A stretch of DNA of 64,000 nucleotides from Amorphochlora amoebiformis (GCA_054601695.1 BAAHQB010000319.1:124001-188000), one strand, 5' to 3'. Positions 1 to 62,300 are shown, numbered from the stretch's first letter. Program-made: numbers and translations. The notes: generated by a model not told the origin, from the letters alone.

Positions 1-690
1 TGAATAGGGTTATGCTTAGGGTTAGAGGGCTAGGGTAACGTTAGGGCTAGAGGTAGAGGGCTAGGGTATCGTTAGGGTTAAGCTTAGGGTTAGAGGGCTA
101 GGGTAACGTTAGGGGTTATGCTTAGGGTTAGAGGGCTAGGGTAACGTTAGGGCTAGAGGTAGAGGGCTAGGGTATCGTTAGGGTTAAGCTTAGGGGAGGG
201 CTCGGGTATCGTTAGGGTTAGGCTTAGGGTTAGAGGGCTAGGGTAACGTTAGGGTTAAGGTTAGGGTTAGAGGGCTAAGGTATCGTTAGGGTTAGGCTTA
301 GGGTTAGAGGGCTAGGGTAACGTTAGGGTTAAGGTTAGGGTTAGAGGGCTAAGGTATCGTTAGGGTTAAGGTTAGGGTTAGAGGGCTAAGGTATCGTTAG
401 GGTTAAGGTTAGGGTTAGAGGGCTAAGGTATCGTTAGGGTTAAGGTTAGGGTTAGAGGGCTAAGGTATCGTTAGGGTTAAGGTTAGGGTTAGAGGGCTAA
501 GGTATCGTTAGGGTTAAGGTTAGGGTTAAGGTTAGGGTTAGAGGGCTAGGGTAACGAAAGCTTCAAGGTAGAGGGCTAGGGTATCCCTAGGATTATGGTT
601 AGGGCTAGAGGGCTAAGGTAACGTTAGGGTTAGGGCTAGAGATAGAGGGCTAGGGTATCCTTAGGGATAGTATTCGGATTGGAGGGCTAG
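1..690. repeat. Degenerate telomere-derived (subtelomeric-type) satellite
   Basis: Tandem units of roughly 35-45 bases are built from GTTAGGGTTA plus the variant segments GAGGGCTAGGGTAACG and GAGGGCTAAGGTATCG. The units are most regular between about 240 and 540 and decay towards 690, where TA repeats begin. The TTAGGG core matches the short perfect TTAGGG/CCCTAA arrays elsewhere in the window, so it probably derives from the host telomere repeat. The G-rich strand reads left to right, so this is not a left chromosome end in native orientation; it is an internal or subtelomeric block. No gene is visible. Confidence 0.8.
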
Positions 691-2335
<1,645 letters not shown>

Positions 2336-3392
2336 TTCCCTCTCTCTCTCTTTTTTTCTTTCTCTCTCTCTCTTTTCTTTTTTCTCTCTCTCTCTTTCTT
2401 TCTTTCCTCTCTGTCGCTCTCTCTCTCTCTTTCTTTTCTTCTTTCTCTCTCTCTCCTTCTTTTCTTCTTTCTCTCTCTCTCCTTCTTTTCTTCTTTCTCT
2501 CTCTCTCTTTCTTTTCTTCTTTCTCTCTCTCTCTTTCTTTTCTTCTTTCTCTCTCTCTCTCTCTTTTCTTCTTTCTCTCTCTCTCTCTTTCTTTTCTTCT
2601 TTCTCTCTCTCTCTCTTTCTTTTCTTCTTTCTCTCTCTCTCTCTTTCTTTTCTTCTTTCTCTCTCTCTCTTTCTTTTCTTCTTTCTCTCTCTCTCTTTCT
2701 TTTCTTCTTTCTCTCTCTCTCTTTCTTTTCTTCTTTCTCTCTCTCTCTTTCTTTTCTTCTTTCTCTCTCTCTCTCTCTTTTCTTCTTTCTCTCTCTCTTA
2801 ATCTTTTCTTCTTTCTCTCTCTTTTAATCTTTTCTTCTTTCTCTCTCTTTTAATCTTTTCTTCTTTCTCTCTCTCTTTCTTTTCTTCTCTCTCTCTCTCT
2901 CTTTCTTTTCTTCTTTCTCTCTCTCTCTTTCTTTTCTTCTTTCTCTCCCTCTTAATCTTTTCTTCTTTCTCTCTCTCTTTCTTTTCTTCATTTCCTTCTC
3001 TCTCTTTCTTTTCTTCTTTCTCTCTCTCTCTCTTCTTCTTTCTCTCTCTCTCTTTCTTTTCTTCTTTCTCTCTCTTTCTTTTCTTCTTTCTCTCTCTCTC
3101 TTTCTTTTCTTCTTTCTCTCTCTCTCTCTCTTTTCTTCTCTCTCTCTCTTTCTTTTCTTCTTTCTCTCTCTCTCTTTCTTTTCTTCTTTCTCTCTCTCTC
3201 TTTCTTTCTTCTTTCTCTCTCTCTCTTTCTTTTCTTCATTTCCCTCTCTTTCTTTTCTTCATTTCCCTCTCTCTCTTTCTTTTCTTCTTTCTCTCTCTCT
3301 CTTTCTTTTCTTCTTTCTCTCTCTCTCTTCCTTTTCTTCTTTCTCTCTCTCTTTCTGTCCTTTCCTTCTTTCCCTCTCTCTGTCTGTCCTTT

Positions 3393-3400
<8 letters not shown>
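2336..3400. repeat. Polypyrimidine tandem array (TTCTTTTCTTCTTTCTC family)
   Basis: About 1 kb of pure pyrimidine on the plus strand, arranged as units of roughly 26-28 bases (TTTCTTTTCTTC followed by TTTCTCTCTCTCTC) with small length changes. Occasional TTAATC, CATTTCC or CCCTC interruptions mark variant sub-arrays near 2800-2850 and 2950. Frames through it encode Ser-Leu-Phe repeats (plus) or Glu-Arg-Lys repeats (minus) and have no other gene features. Mirror-symmetric polypurine tracts of this kind can form triplex DNA. The array abuts the proposed 3' end of the minus-strand gene that starts near 5420. Confidence 0.85.
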
Positions 3401-5420
<2,020 letters not shown>

Positions 5421-5628
5421 AAGAAATCACCTCATTCACCCCGGGGTAAAAGGTATGCGCCGCATCGACCCCACAGCTGAACCTGCCGGCATGGTGACGA
5501 AGCTGTGGACTCACACTCCGTCACAGAATGACTGCCGATAAATTAGGATTCCATCTAATGTGACATGATGGTGACACTCTGTGTAACCAATATCACTTCA
5601 CACAAGATCACTAATCAAGACGAATGCC
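5421..5628. promoter_or_regulatory. Divergent 5' region between genes B and A
   Basis: Non-repetitive, fairly balanced sequence between two oppositely oriented first exons. Its proximity to both starts makes it the likely shared promoter. I can point to no specific TATA box or operator; a GCCATGG context surrounds the plus-strand start at 5629. Confidence 0.35.
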
Positions 5629-12714
<7,086 letters not shown>

Positions 12715-12729
<15 letters not shown>

Positions 12730-12798
12730 CACTCTTTGAAATTTGCAATCTACGTCGGTGGGGTTGAGTCGTGACACTCTTTGAAATTTGCAATCTAG
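12715..12798. repeat. Tandem duplication spanning the stop codon of gene A
   Basis: A segment of about 38 bases, GGGGTTGAGTCGTGACACTC continuing TTTGAAATTTGCAATCTA, occurs at 12715-12752 and again at 12761-12798. The first copy contains the TGA stop at 12727-12729, so the second places a duplicate GAG-TCG-stop context in the 3' untranslated region. Confidence 0.9.
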
Positions 12799-12829
12799 CC
12801 GTCGGCCGGTGCCTGTACAGCTGTACTCT

Positions 12830-13265
12830 CTAGTACTGTAACTTATATGCCTATGATAAACACGTCTTGTGCACTAGAATCCAGCCATCGTATCTTGCGA
12901 AAAGCCAGTATCTGGAGTATTCGCGTATGGTAATGACTAGAATGGTCATCTAGGTCATGTTGCTTATGTGCAGCCATTATATATAGTTACTAAGGCTCTA
13001 GAAGGCTATCTACGTTGATATACCACTTGTCTGTTATAGCTAATCATCTAGAATCATCTTGATCATACTGACATCTTCTAGGTCTTAGGTAGATCCCCAG
13101 GGCCCGTAACTGTAGTCTAGGTAGTCTAGAGTCTAGCACTGAGTCCAGTCTAACATGATAAGTACTGGAAGTCGCTGAAAGGCTCGATAATTAACACATA
13201 TATAAGTACAAACTTTCAACTATGCAGACGCATAATTATTCGGTAAAGTTCTGGAAGTTTTCGAT
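12830..13265. other. CTAG-rich convergent intergenic spacer 1
   Basis: Non-coding sequence between the convergent ends of genes A and C. It lacks the TA microsatellites that fill the introns but is unusually dense in CTAG, mostly as TCTAGA, TCTAGG and CTAGAAT. I count about ten CTAG in the first 310 bases, where roughly one would be expected. Similar spacers occur at 40090-41060 and 57720-58428. Confidence 0.75.
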
Positions 13266-13270
13266 GAATC

Positions 13271-23420
<10,150 letters not shown>

Positions 23421-23877
23421 GCGAACAGGACATGCAAACCCACAGAGGAACCCCCCACAGCCCTTGCCTGAGGAACGTCCGTACGATTCGAACAATTTTT
23501 TCAGGGTTAAATAGAAAGAGAAGAGGGTGAGGAGACATTGTACAGCCGCACAAACCTCTTGTTTTCGCTCGCGAGTAGCCCGCACGACATCACCGAAACC
23601 AAAATCAACACCAAACGCGAGATAAAAGCTCGTCTTTCGTAAAAAATCCGCGAGCGACCGGACCCAATCTGCTCATATACACAACCCCGGTCCAATCCTC
23701 CTTCGGAACGGTCGTTTAACACCATATATCCAAGCGTAGAGGCTGTACACCAGCCAGCTGCACGGCACTCGGAGCCGACAAATTCAACTGATTTTGAACA
23801 CGTGTCCCAAATCCGGATACTACCGGGGTCTTATGTTTTAATCCCCGGGATCGCAGTTGGGCCCCGAAGATTTACAA
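23421..23877. promoter_or_regulatory. Divergent 5' region between genes C and E
   Basis: Repeat-free sequence of about 450 bases between oppositely oriented first exons, higher in GC than the introns. An uninterrupted minus-strand frame extends from gene C to 23585, so part of this may be gene C coding or leader. It is the likely bidirectional promoter; no specific element is recognised. Confidence 0.4.
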
Positions 23878-39097
<15,220 letters not shown>

Positions 39098-39099
39098 CA

Positions 39100-39415
39100 A
39101 GAAGAAAAAAAAATCCAAATTAGAGCTAAAAACTTCCAAATTAGAGCTAAAAAAATCCAAATTAGAGCTAAAAAACTTCCAAATTAGAGCTAAAAAGTTT
39201 CCAAATTAGAGCTAAAAAAGTTCCAAATTAGAGCTAAAAAACCTTCCAAATTAGAACTAAAAAGCTTCCAAATTAGAGCTAGAAAACTTCCAAATTAGAG
39301 CTAAAAAATTCCAAATTAGAGCTAAAACACTTCCAAATTAGAGCTAAAAAACTTCCAAATTAGAGCTAAAAAACTTCCAATTAGAGCGGAAAAATCCCAA
39401 ATTAGAGCTAAAAAA
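39100..39415. repeat. Minisatellite CCAAATTAGAGCTAAAAAACTT
   Basis: About fourteen tandem units of 20-23 bases start within a few bases of the stop codon of gene E, so they would lie in its 3' untranslated region. Units differ mainly in A-run length and CTTCC/TTCC/CC endings. Confidence 0.9.
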
Positions 39416-39779
39416 ATACACACTAGGTCCACCACTAGCCTACGTTGAGTTAAGGCTGGTGTGGGGCTACATATATATTATATAACAAATATATATATAT
39501 ATATATATATATTATTTATATATATGTTTCATATATACAAGCATATTTTACAGATGCATATATGTATATATATATATACATATATGCATATATATACACA
39601 TATACATATATATATATTAAATATACATTATTCATATATAGATATATAACGTATTTATACACATTCATTCATAGATATATACATAAATATATAGAAACAT
39701 GTACATCACTTCCTCCATAAAAAATATACATATCCAGCCGCATAAAACCTACGTGGAAATCGTATCAAACCCACGTAAG

Positions 39780-39945
39780 ACTCTAGCCCAATACCTTAAC
39801 CCTAACCCTCTAATCGACCACCTCTAAACCCTTAATCGTAACCCTAGCCTAACAAACTTATCTTAACTGACTTCCTACCATAACCCTAACCCGACAAACC
39901 TAACCCTAACTTGACCAAACTCTTAACCCTAATCTCCCAACAGCT
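39780..39945. repeat. Scattered telomere-like CCCTAA motifs
   Basis: CCTTAACCCTAACCCTCTAA and similar degenerate telomeric motifs are dispersed in unique sequence after gene E. No gene is seen from 39420 to 40090; the remainder is TA/TATG repeats and A/T-rich linker. Confidence 0.6.
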
Positions 39946-40089
39946 CCCTTTTTATAATCGGCGCTTAAGATTAAGACAAGGAGTCGGTTGCGAGTAGTAG
40001 TCACCTTAGATTGCTGACGTGAGCATATTTTGGGCTTATGGTAGATGCATGAGTAGCTCCGATGTGCGGTTTCAGGATTTAGAGCTTAG

Positions 40090-40217
40090 TAGAGAGTTTA
40101 GATGATTTAAATCATGTTTAATACAATTTCTACTATATTGATATATAATTGTTTATATCTCTAATATATATACATATACTAGATGTGCTAGATGTATATC
40201 TATGTATGCTATGCTAG

Positions 40218-40248
<31 letters not shown>

Positions 40249-41060
40249 TGCATATATCTAGTATATATCTAGATATATATATATATGTATATATGTATAT
40301 ATATCTATATATATACTATATATATACACATATATCTAGATATATATACATACAAAAACACGTTAAATATAATAGATATATGATCATACATCTAATATAT
40401 ATATACATATATCTAGATATATATGTAGATATATATATATATATATCTAGTATATATATATATATACTAGATATATATATATATAAATATATATATATAT
40501 ATGCAGGTATGCGTCATATACTAGATATACTCCAGATACTAGCTAGACTAGGCTATGATATATCGGCTAGATAATAGTACGTAGATATGATCCGTAGTGC
40601 TCTTATTACACTATATACAGTTGCTACAATACATTGTCTTGATGTAGACAGTCTGGACAGTACTAGAGTGCCATATATCAGATGTATAATAGATATAGGA
40701 TATAATATTATCTGATTATATCCTGATATCTAGAGACCTAGGAGACAGAGATATCTAGATATGCTAGATATGCCTAGACTAGTAGATGCCACGGTCTAGC
40801 GGTACCCTAGTACCGTATGATTTTTACTCTAGATACTAGATCTAGTAGATATGTACTAGATCTAGTAGATCTAGTAGATGTAGTCACGACTAGTGTTAGG
40901 TTAATTACCTAGATTACTAGGATCACTAGCTAGACTAGAGGTATCATCTGAGACTGAGAGTATCCATCTAATAAACTCTCGAAACTAGCTAGTAGATATC
41001 ACTGGCAGATCATATCAATTCATCTACAACGTACTAGACGTACTAGACGTAGTTCATAGT
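40090..41060. other. CTAG-rich convergent intergenic spacer 2
   Basis: Between the convergent ends of genes E and F. Sequence such as GATCTAGTAGATCTAGTAGA and CTAGATATCTAGTAG is saturated with CTAG, AGATCTAG and ATATCTAG; part is mixed with TA repeats at 40215-40500. No coding frame or RNA gene is recognised. Confidence 0.8.
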
Positions 41061-41221
41061 TTTCGAAGCTGAAAAAAGAAAATTTAATTACTCATACGAC
41101 TTCTTGTAAAATGACACTCATGTGACAACAATGCCCTATTTGACACTCTAAAACTGCGTCAATGCTCACTAAACACTAAAGCTTACCCCACCGACGGAAA
41201 TGAGAGCTTTCGGCTGGTGGT

Positions 41222-41379
41222 TCATGAGAAAATCTTTAAGTTGTTGAGGGCAACCGCGAGCTCCAGGTCGCACAAATCACAGCCACAATCTGATGTATTA
41301 ACATAAAGGTAGCAGGTGCAACCCTAAGACCCATGTATACATGTGTATGTTTATACACACATATCACACATATATCTAC

Positions 41380-41410
<31 letters not shown>

Positions 41411-41503
41411 AAAATACATATTTATATATATACACATATATACACACATACGCATATATATACACAGATATAAATACAAATGTAGTTTGGTAATAATGAC
41501 TTG

Positions 41504-41543
<40 letters not shown>

Positions 41544-41581
41544 TATATGTATATACACACTTACATTTATATACCTACATA

Positions 41582-41635
<54 letters not shown>

Positions 41636-42213
41636 ATACATGTTGTCTGCGCAGCGGTATGATATACCAGTGGTGGTCCTTAATTTGGTTTAGACCCGTT
41701 TGAGTTAGTCCGTTCGGATTGAACCGCTCGGATTATGATTTACTTCATTGGGTTTCAATTGTGTTCAGACAGCGGAATTCCATAATTACTCGATCTTTGC
41801 AAAGAGTTGTTAAGTGTGAATTGGCGTAACGTCACGCCATGTCACTTAGAAGTCTGAAGCCCCGTAACGCTTAATTACCACTAGGTATTGCCAAGTCAGG
41901 CGATCCCGGGCAGTCTCTGGACCCCCAGCGATCTCTAACGCTATAATTCTATATTTGTCCATATCTATCTGTCCATCGAGGTTGATCTTCTCATGATATT
42001 TTTTATAATTGCTCTAAAAAAAAACCAATATGTATATGTATAATATTTAAGTATATCTTATTGTATATGAATATACACTTACAACATAAATATACCTAGG
42101 TATGTGTAAGCTTTTATATGTGTACATACATACAAACATATACCATATGTACACACACATATATTATACACACATATTATATATATATATATATATATAT
42201 ATGTTATATATGC

Positions 42214-42266
<53 letters not shown>

Positions 42267-42980
42267 TACATATGTATGCGAATGTGCATACGCACATATT
42301 ACACACATCAAATCTAACCCAAGTCCTAAAAATCAATTATACCTCCCGGATGTGGCCTAGACTTCAAGCTCTTGTGCTGCTTGGATATCAATGTTGATGC
42401 CAATTTAGTCTGAAGCATGAGCGAGTCAGTTGATGTGCAGACAGAAGCATCGACACAAAGTGATAGGGTTGCGAGGGAACAGTGATGTAAACAGATGCTG
42501 AGGTGGGGATGAAAACCATCAGGGTCTTCTTATCGCCTTTGTCTGGGATCTTATAACCGCGGCACTCCCGTCGGAGATGCTGCGTACATATGGTGTATAA
42601 ATTAAGAGTGTGCATGTTACTCTTGCGTACCTCAACCGTGAAGATTTCGAGCATCTTCTTTACACTTGCTCTCGTGAAGCGTGAGCTTTTCCCAGTTTTA
42701 GCTCTGGATTTTTTTCTCTTACCCAGAGTCCTACTGGACGTCACAGTCTTTGATTTAGGTTTCTTGACAGACGGTGATGGTAGTGCTATGTTCTCTTGTA
42801 TGGGGGCGAGAGCTTGGCGGATCGGTCTCATCTTGCTCTCGGGTATCATGAGCTTGTGCACACGGCTGGCTAGTTCATCATGAGAATCTCCTGGTAATGT
42901 GACAAAAGTTTGGAGGAAGCATATAATGTCCCGATGTGGGTGTGTTAATCGCTTATAAAAACATAATTATACTTGTATAT

Positions 42981-43013
<33 letters not shown>

Positions 43014-43014
43014 C

Positions 43015-43055
<41 letters not shown>

Positions 43056-43832
43056 CATATATACACACATATATACATAATATATACAATATATATATAT
43101 ATATATATACATATGTGTGTACATGTAAATATGTATATCTACATATATATATATATATATATATGTACACTTTAGGTAGATATGTATATGTATTTTATGA
43201 ACGTACGCGTACATCCCGCTTTTAGGGCACACTAGTGATAGCCGAATGTCCACTTACACAATTTATAACATGTAAATTTACGTTCATACCCTTTCTTAGA
43301 TTGTTCATCGTCAGCTTCTCGCATAGGGACGCGAGTCTGAAATTAAGCCAACGTTATCGAAACTCATTCGTTCTTGCAATAGCTACCGGCTCTCGCCGAG
43401 ACTTTTGAGAAGAGCTATCTGCGCATCTTGCCCAATTCCTCGGAGGAGCTTTGTAAACCTAAGAAAGAGTGTGTGGGTATAGACTCGACTTAAGTTTAAT
43501 CTGGCAGAGTACCCTTTTGGGAGAGCTCGGAGAGGTAGGAAGGCGGTAAGCCTCACAACCAGATCATCTGTATTGTGAGGAGCACTTAGATCGGTTGTTA
43601 CAGGCAAGCAAGGATTACTCTGATTGCCAGATGTAGGGAGACAAAGCTTCGAGCATACGGTCTTGAGCTGAAATTAAGCTAGTGAAAGGGGTGGTTATAT
43701 TTCGGCAGGTTGGTCTGCTCTTTGCGGTGGAGGTGACAACGAAGGTAACTAGGCTACCTTGGAATAGGGTGGGAGGTTCTTCTCCAATATGGCGCTGCAG
43801 AGTTTTTTTAGGAGAACTTTCTTCCTGTCCAT
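41222..43832 (-). CDS. Gene F: basic protein, possible SAP domain, otherwise unidentified
   Basis: Eight minus-strand exons join in phase to 276 residues: 43758-43832 (ATG), 43513-43667, 43387-43458, 43290-43336, 42631-42890, 42493-42579, 42343-42409, 41222-41289 (TGA). All junctions have GT and AG with sensible pyrimidine tracts. The N-terminal half ([40 protein letters not shown]) looks helical and is not recognised. The middle is strongly basic ([20 protein letters not shown]), like a nuclear localisation or nucleic-acid-binding segment. [20 protein letters not shown] followed by KKTLMVFI resembles a SAP motif (helix, glycine-containing linker, helix), which would suggest chromatin or RNA binding; this is inference. 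The C-terminus carries CGCDLCDLE. It is head to head with PMS2 and converges on gene E across the CTAG-rich spacer. Confidence 0.7.
41640..42060. other. Unique intronic sequence without recognisable exon
   Basis: About 400 bases of non-repetitive sequence in the last intron of gene F. The flanking exons agree in phase without it, and I find no exon, RNA gene or terminal inverted repeat. A weak resemblance of CCCAGCGATCTCTAACG to the MITE-like element at 21741 was not convincing. Confidence 0.4.
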
Positions 43833-44710
43833 TTTTTGCCCGAAAATCAGATAAAACAATAATGAAATCCTTTGACACTTACTTGCAAGGTAGGCAGCTG
43901 CCCTTTTTCTCCTGATCCTGACATTCATACAATAATTACATTTCCTGTGCCGTAAGAGTACTAGATATCCTCCCACAGTACGCGGGTCACAATTCTGATC
44001 AAGCAAGCTGCAAACAATCTACCATCGCGCTGTATCAGGATACCTTGCTTGATAAACCCAAACAGCTCAACTGGTGCCAGTCCCCGCAGGTTGAACTATG
44101 TACAATAGTACATCAGGGATTATTTGCACGGCTGTATTGGTAGATACCATTGATATTCCGGAGAATCATCGTCGAACTCGCAGCAGCACATCAGCGGGTG
44201 AAGAGAAATCATCTTGGATGTTACTGACCCGAAATGAACTGATCGAACGGGTCGAGACTCTGGAAAATAAACGAAGTTTTATCAAAGCCACGATATATTC
44301 TCGACAATGAAGATCTCACTCCCGAACGGCGTAGCACTTCGACTGCGCATTTAAAAGGCTTCCCAGGCGAAGATCGACTTCAGTGATTTCTCTGGATCGT
44401 TGGAGCGTAAAGATGACGCCACACCGCAGCGATAGCCAACCTTAAGGGAAGGGCGGACTGATTGCAGTTGAGGGTTGGCTTCAAACGCCTTCGTAATATC
44501 CGGGATTCCACTGTTTTTACCGGGATTCCTTTTCGATACTCTCTGGAGAGAATACTTGCACACATCCCCCTTCCCGGGTGGCGCGAAGCCGGTTTGCTTA
44601 ATGAGTGCACCCAAGGTTGAGCTTACGAAAGATCCTGGATTCTATGGATAGTGAGTGGTGATCTTTCATTTTAAGAAATATCCTTTGATGCTTTGTTTTT
44701 ATTCTATCAG
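43833..44710. promoter_or_regulatory. Divergent region between gene F and PMS2
   Basis: Repeat-free sequence between two oppositely oriented genes. It must contain the PMS2 first exon, which I could not fix: ATGGATA|GTGAGT at 44644 has an excellent donor but disagrees in phase with the next exon. Plus-strand frame 44098-44310 and minus-strand frames at 44351-44614 are open but resemble nothing known. Confidence 0.4.
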
Positions 44711-57699
<12,989 letters not shown>

Positions 57700-57719
57700 T
57701 ATTTCATTAATTATTACAT

Positions 57720-58428
57720 AAAGATGTGATCCGACATTATCTAGATTATCTAGAAAGTAGATGAAGCCTAGATCTGGATTAATATTATGCTAGTTATTTC
57801 TAGTTATTTCCACAACACAGGTTTACGTGAAATTACTTGAATTCAGAAAGTAAGTTTCCTGGTAATTTTGGCTAGAAAAATACACAGCGTGACGACGGTA
57901 TCGTGCAGAGTACTCTAGTACTAGAGTAGTCTAGCTATCCTATATATGACTATCTCTAGTATCTAGCTATGACTACTAGACTCTATCTAGTCTATCTACT
58001 AATCTCTAGAATCTAGATAATAACTAGAATAAGTACTGGTACAGTAGTATACTGAGAAGCTGGATACGAGATAGTGTGTCATATCAATGCCATCGGACGG
58101 ATTCCAATCACTAGAATCTAGAGAATCATGATAACTGCTGCTATTCTTTAAGCTATACCGTCTACACCGTAACCCTGAATGTCGGACTATCATACACGCC
58201 TAGTACACGGCATAGATCTAGTAGATCTAGTAGGTCTAGAATATCTAGAATATCTACATTGGGTATGATTAGTCTCAATATACTATGTATTTCCTAGATT
58301 TCTAGCATACCTAGATATACAGGTATCGTCAATACTGCTGGTATTGTTATCAAACGAAAACTAGTTCTAGTTGATATAATTTGCCGCTCATATAGTCATC
58401 GGCGAGACCGCGGAGAGGATTTGAGTTC
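57720..58428. other. CTAG-rich convergent intergenic spacer 3
   Basis: Between the stop codons of PMS2 (57699, plus) and the nucleoredoxin-like gene (58429, minus). It is free of TA microsatellites and packed with CTAG (TCTAGA, TCTAGT, CTAGATAA): about thirty or more by eye in 680 bases, against fewer than three expected. No coding or RNA gene is recognised. Confidence 0.85.
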
Positions 58429-58748
58429 CTAGAGTTCCGCAAGTCCATCAAGCTTCTCGTCGTGAAAATCTCGCACAAATTTCCCGACATTCTCAGCCGT
58501 TAGCGTCAACTTTTTGGGTGCGAGGTACAGCTTCTTGAAGCCTCCTCTACGGTCCATAATGAAGAAAGACAACTCGGACAGAGAATCCTTGTGTTCTATC
58601 GGTCTCTTCTTGTCCTCGACAACCGTGGAGTCTGCCCAGGGCCTCATATTGAAGACGTCGGCAATTTTTTCAATGATTTTTTTAGCGTCTGGGTCTAGAG
58701 GATCCTGAGGGTTGGTGTTATAAAAATGTACGGTTTTATATTTGTCAG

Positions 58749-58781
<33 letters not shown>

Positions 58782-58790
58782 TTCTATATG

Positions 58791-58840
<50 letters not shown>

Positions 58841-58841
58841 G

Positions 58842-58883
<42 letters not shown>

Positions 58884-59337
58884 GTGTGTGTGTTTAGTGT
58901 GTACATATAATGTGTACATGCATATACTACACATAAACCCACCCGAATAACATAAGTCCACGTCGATATCCGGTCCGGATAAGGCCGTGACCTCTCTTCT
59001 TCCGAGAATTTTCTCAGAACCAAAGACTGTTTCATATCGTCTACAAACGCCACGAACAAAGGCCGATTTAACAGTCTTCGCAGCTCCATCGAGAGGGGCT
59101 GGACCTGGTTATCAGAATTTTTTGATTTTAAAGCATATATTGTATAGTATGATGTTTATATATATTATGTCGGTTAGTTTGTTATGTATATTGCGTGTAT
59201 ATGTGTATATATATATATTTGTATATATATATATATATTTATATATGTATATGTATATAATATATGTATATTTATATATATATATGCATACATACATACA
59301 TATGTGTATATATGTATACATATATATACATACATAC

Positions 59338-59370
<33 letters not shown>

Positions 59371-60369
59371 TTCTAACATAAAGTTATATTAAGTATATAT
59401 AGACATACTTATATATATATATATATATTATATATATATGTATATATATATATATACATATTTACATATATACACATACATACCAGTTGCGGCTTGAAGG
59501 GGAAACGATCCATTTTTCCGGCAGTTACAAGCGTTGTGTATGTGTCATCCTAATGAAACATATAAAGAGACAGTTACAAGTGTTGTGTATGTGTCATCCT
59601 AATGTGTGAAACTCGTATAAGGTATGTACATCTATATATACACACACATACACATACACACATATACATACATAGACATGTATGTACACATATAAATTTT
59701 ATATATATATATATATTTACATGTATATGTATACATGTTTAAACATATATACTGACAGTTACAAGTGTTGTGTATGTGTCATCCTAATGTGTGTGAAACT
59801 CGTATAAGGTATGTACATCTATATATACACACACATACACATACACACATATACATACATATACATGTATGTACACATATAAATTTTATATATATATATA
59901 TTTACATGTATATGTATACATGTTTAAACATATAAACTGACAGTTACAAGTGCTGGGTATGTGTCATCCTAATGTGTGAAACTCGTATAAGGTATGTACA
60001 TCTATATATACACACATACACATTTACACATATACATATACATGTATGTACACATATAAATTTTACATATACATACATGTATACGTATACATGTTTAAAC
60101 ATATACACATGCGTAATAATACATATAGGTACATATATGCACAAAACATAAGTTTCCATGTCGTACCTACGTATACGTATACATGTGTAAACATATACAC
60201 ATGCGTAATAATACATATACGTACATATATGCACAGTACATATACGTATACATGGGTAAACATATACACATGCGTAATAATACATATAGGTACATATATG
60301 CACAGTATATAAGTTTCCATGTCGTACCTGGTTAATGACCGTTCCGTTGCTGTCGTGAACAACTGATAG

Positions 60370-60418
<49 letters not shown>

Positions 60419-61416
60419 CTATATGTAATATGAATATATCGTTCACTAATAGATATATATTCATGTATTTATGTATATATACATACATATGTACAAATGT
60501 AAATATATGTATTTACGTATATGTTATATATATATATAACATTTCACATATATATATATACATACATATATACACATATAAATATATATATACATATGTA
60601 TATATGTATATATATATATACACATACATATATACACATATATATATGCGTAATAATATATGTATGTACATATATGCACAGTATATAAGTTTCCATATCA
60701 TACCTACGTATACGTATATATATGTAATATATACACATGCGTTATAATACATATACGTACATATATGCACAGTATATATACGTATATATATATAAACATA
60801 TACACATGCGTAATAATATATATAGGTACATATATGCACAGTATATAAGTTTCCATGTCGTACCTACGTATACGTATACATGTGTAAACATATACACATG
60901 CGTAATAATACATATACGTACATGTATGCACAGTACATATACGTATACATGTGTAAACATATACACATGCGTAATAATACATGTAGGTACATATATGCAC
61001 AGTATATAAGTTTCCATGTCGTACCTATACGTATACGTATACATGTGTAAACATATACACATGCGTAATAATACATGTAGGTACATATATGCACAGTATA
61101 TAAGTTTCCATGTCGTACCTACGTATACGTATACATGTGTAAACATATACACATGCGTAATAATACATATACGTACATGTATGCACAGTACATATACGTA
61201 TACATGTGTAAACATATACACATGCGTAATAATACATGTAGGTACATATATGCACAGTATATAAGTTTCCATGTCGTACCTACGTATACGTATACATGTG
61301 TAAACATATACACATGCGTAATAATATATATAGGTACATATACATATATAAATATATATATACATACACACATACACATACATATACATACACACATATA
61401 CACATTACTCCATGAA

Positions 61417-61467
<51 letters not shown>

Positions 61468-62266
61468 CATACACACAATCACATCCATACAATATTACAT
61501 CTAAAGCTACCCAGATGCGGAGGACTTGTAGAATAGGGCGGATCTCCCCACAAATACTTCACGCCAGATGAACTCTGGTTAGGGTTAGAATCAGGTTAGG
61601 GTTAGGCCTTACCTCAGGGTTTAAGCTTAGGGTTGGATTTGAGTTAGGATTTTGAGAGCAGAGAGAGAGTTGAGAGAGAGAGTTTTGAGAGCAGAGAGAG
61701 AGTTGAGAGAGAGAGAGGGAGAGAGGGAGAGAGGGAGAGAGAGAGAGAGAGGGAGAGAGAGAGAGTTTTGAGAGCAGAGAGAGAGTTGAGAGAGAGAGAG
61801 AGAGAGGAAGAGAGCGGTGAAGAGAGAGTTGACGAGATAGAGGAAGATGTACAGATTGGGATAGAGAGATAGCGATATGTATAGATAGAATGAGAGAGAG
61901 AGAGCGTGAGAGATAGGAGAGAGACAGACAGAGAGAGAGAGGCAGTAAAGAAATGCGAAAAGAGAGAAAAAAGAGAAAAGAGAGAAAACAGAGAAAAGAG
62001 AGAGAGAGAGAAGAGAAGAGAGAGAGAGGGAGAGAAGGTAGAATGGAAAAAAAAAAAGTGAGAGAATTTGTCGCCTGAATTCCGTTAAACGTTGTGCTGT
62101 GAAACGGGTGGTGTTGAAATCGGGGCCATGGCATGCTTTTTAGGTGATTTTCGAATGCCTCCTAACCAGAATAGTATAAATATATCATATATATATATAT
62201 ATGTATGTACATATTTATATGTATATGTATTTGTGCATGTATATATATACATATACATATATATTT

Positions 62267-62300
<34 letters not shown>

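Noticed and set aside
1-690. True chromosome end
   Set aside because: TTAGGG runs away from the left edge on the plus strand and is degenerate with interspersed unique segments, so it is not a terminal telomere in native polarity.
44351-44614. Two overlapping minus-strand frames of about 80 codons upstream of PMS2
   Set aside because: No splice or family support, and they overlap the region that should hold the PMS2 5' end; kept only as part of the intergenic description.
44644-44650. ATGGATA followed by GTGAGT as PMS2 first exon
   Set aside because: The donor is excellent but the phase (1) does not match the next exon, which must start in phase 0 to read LCAIDKESIHRICSGQ.
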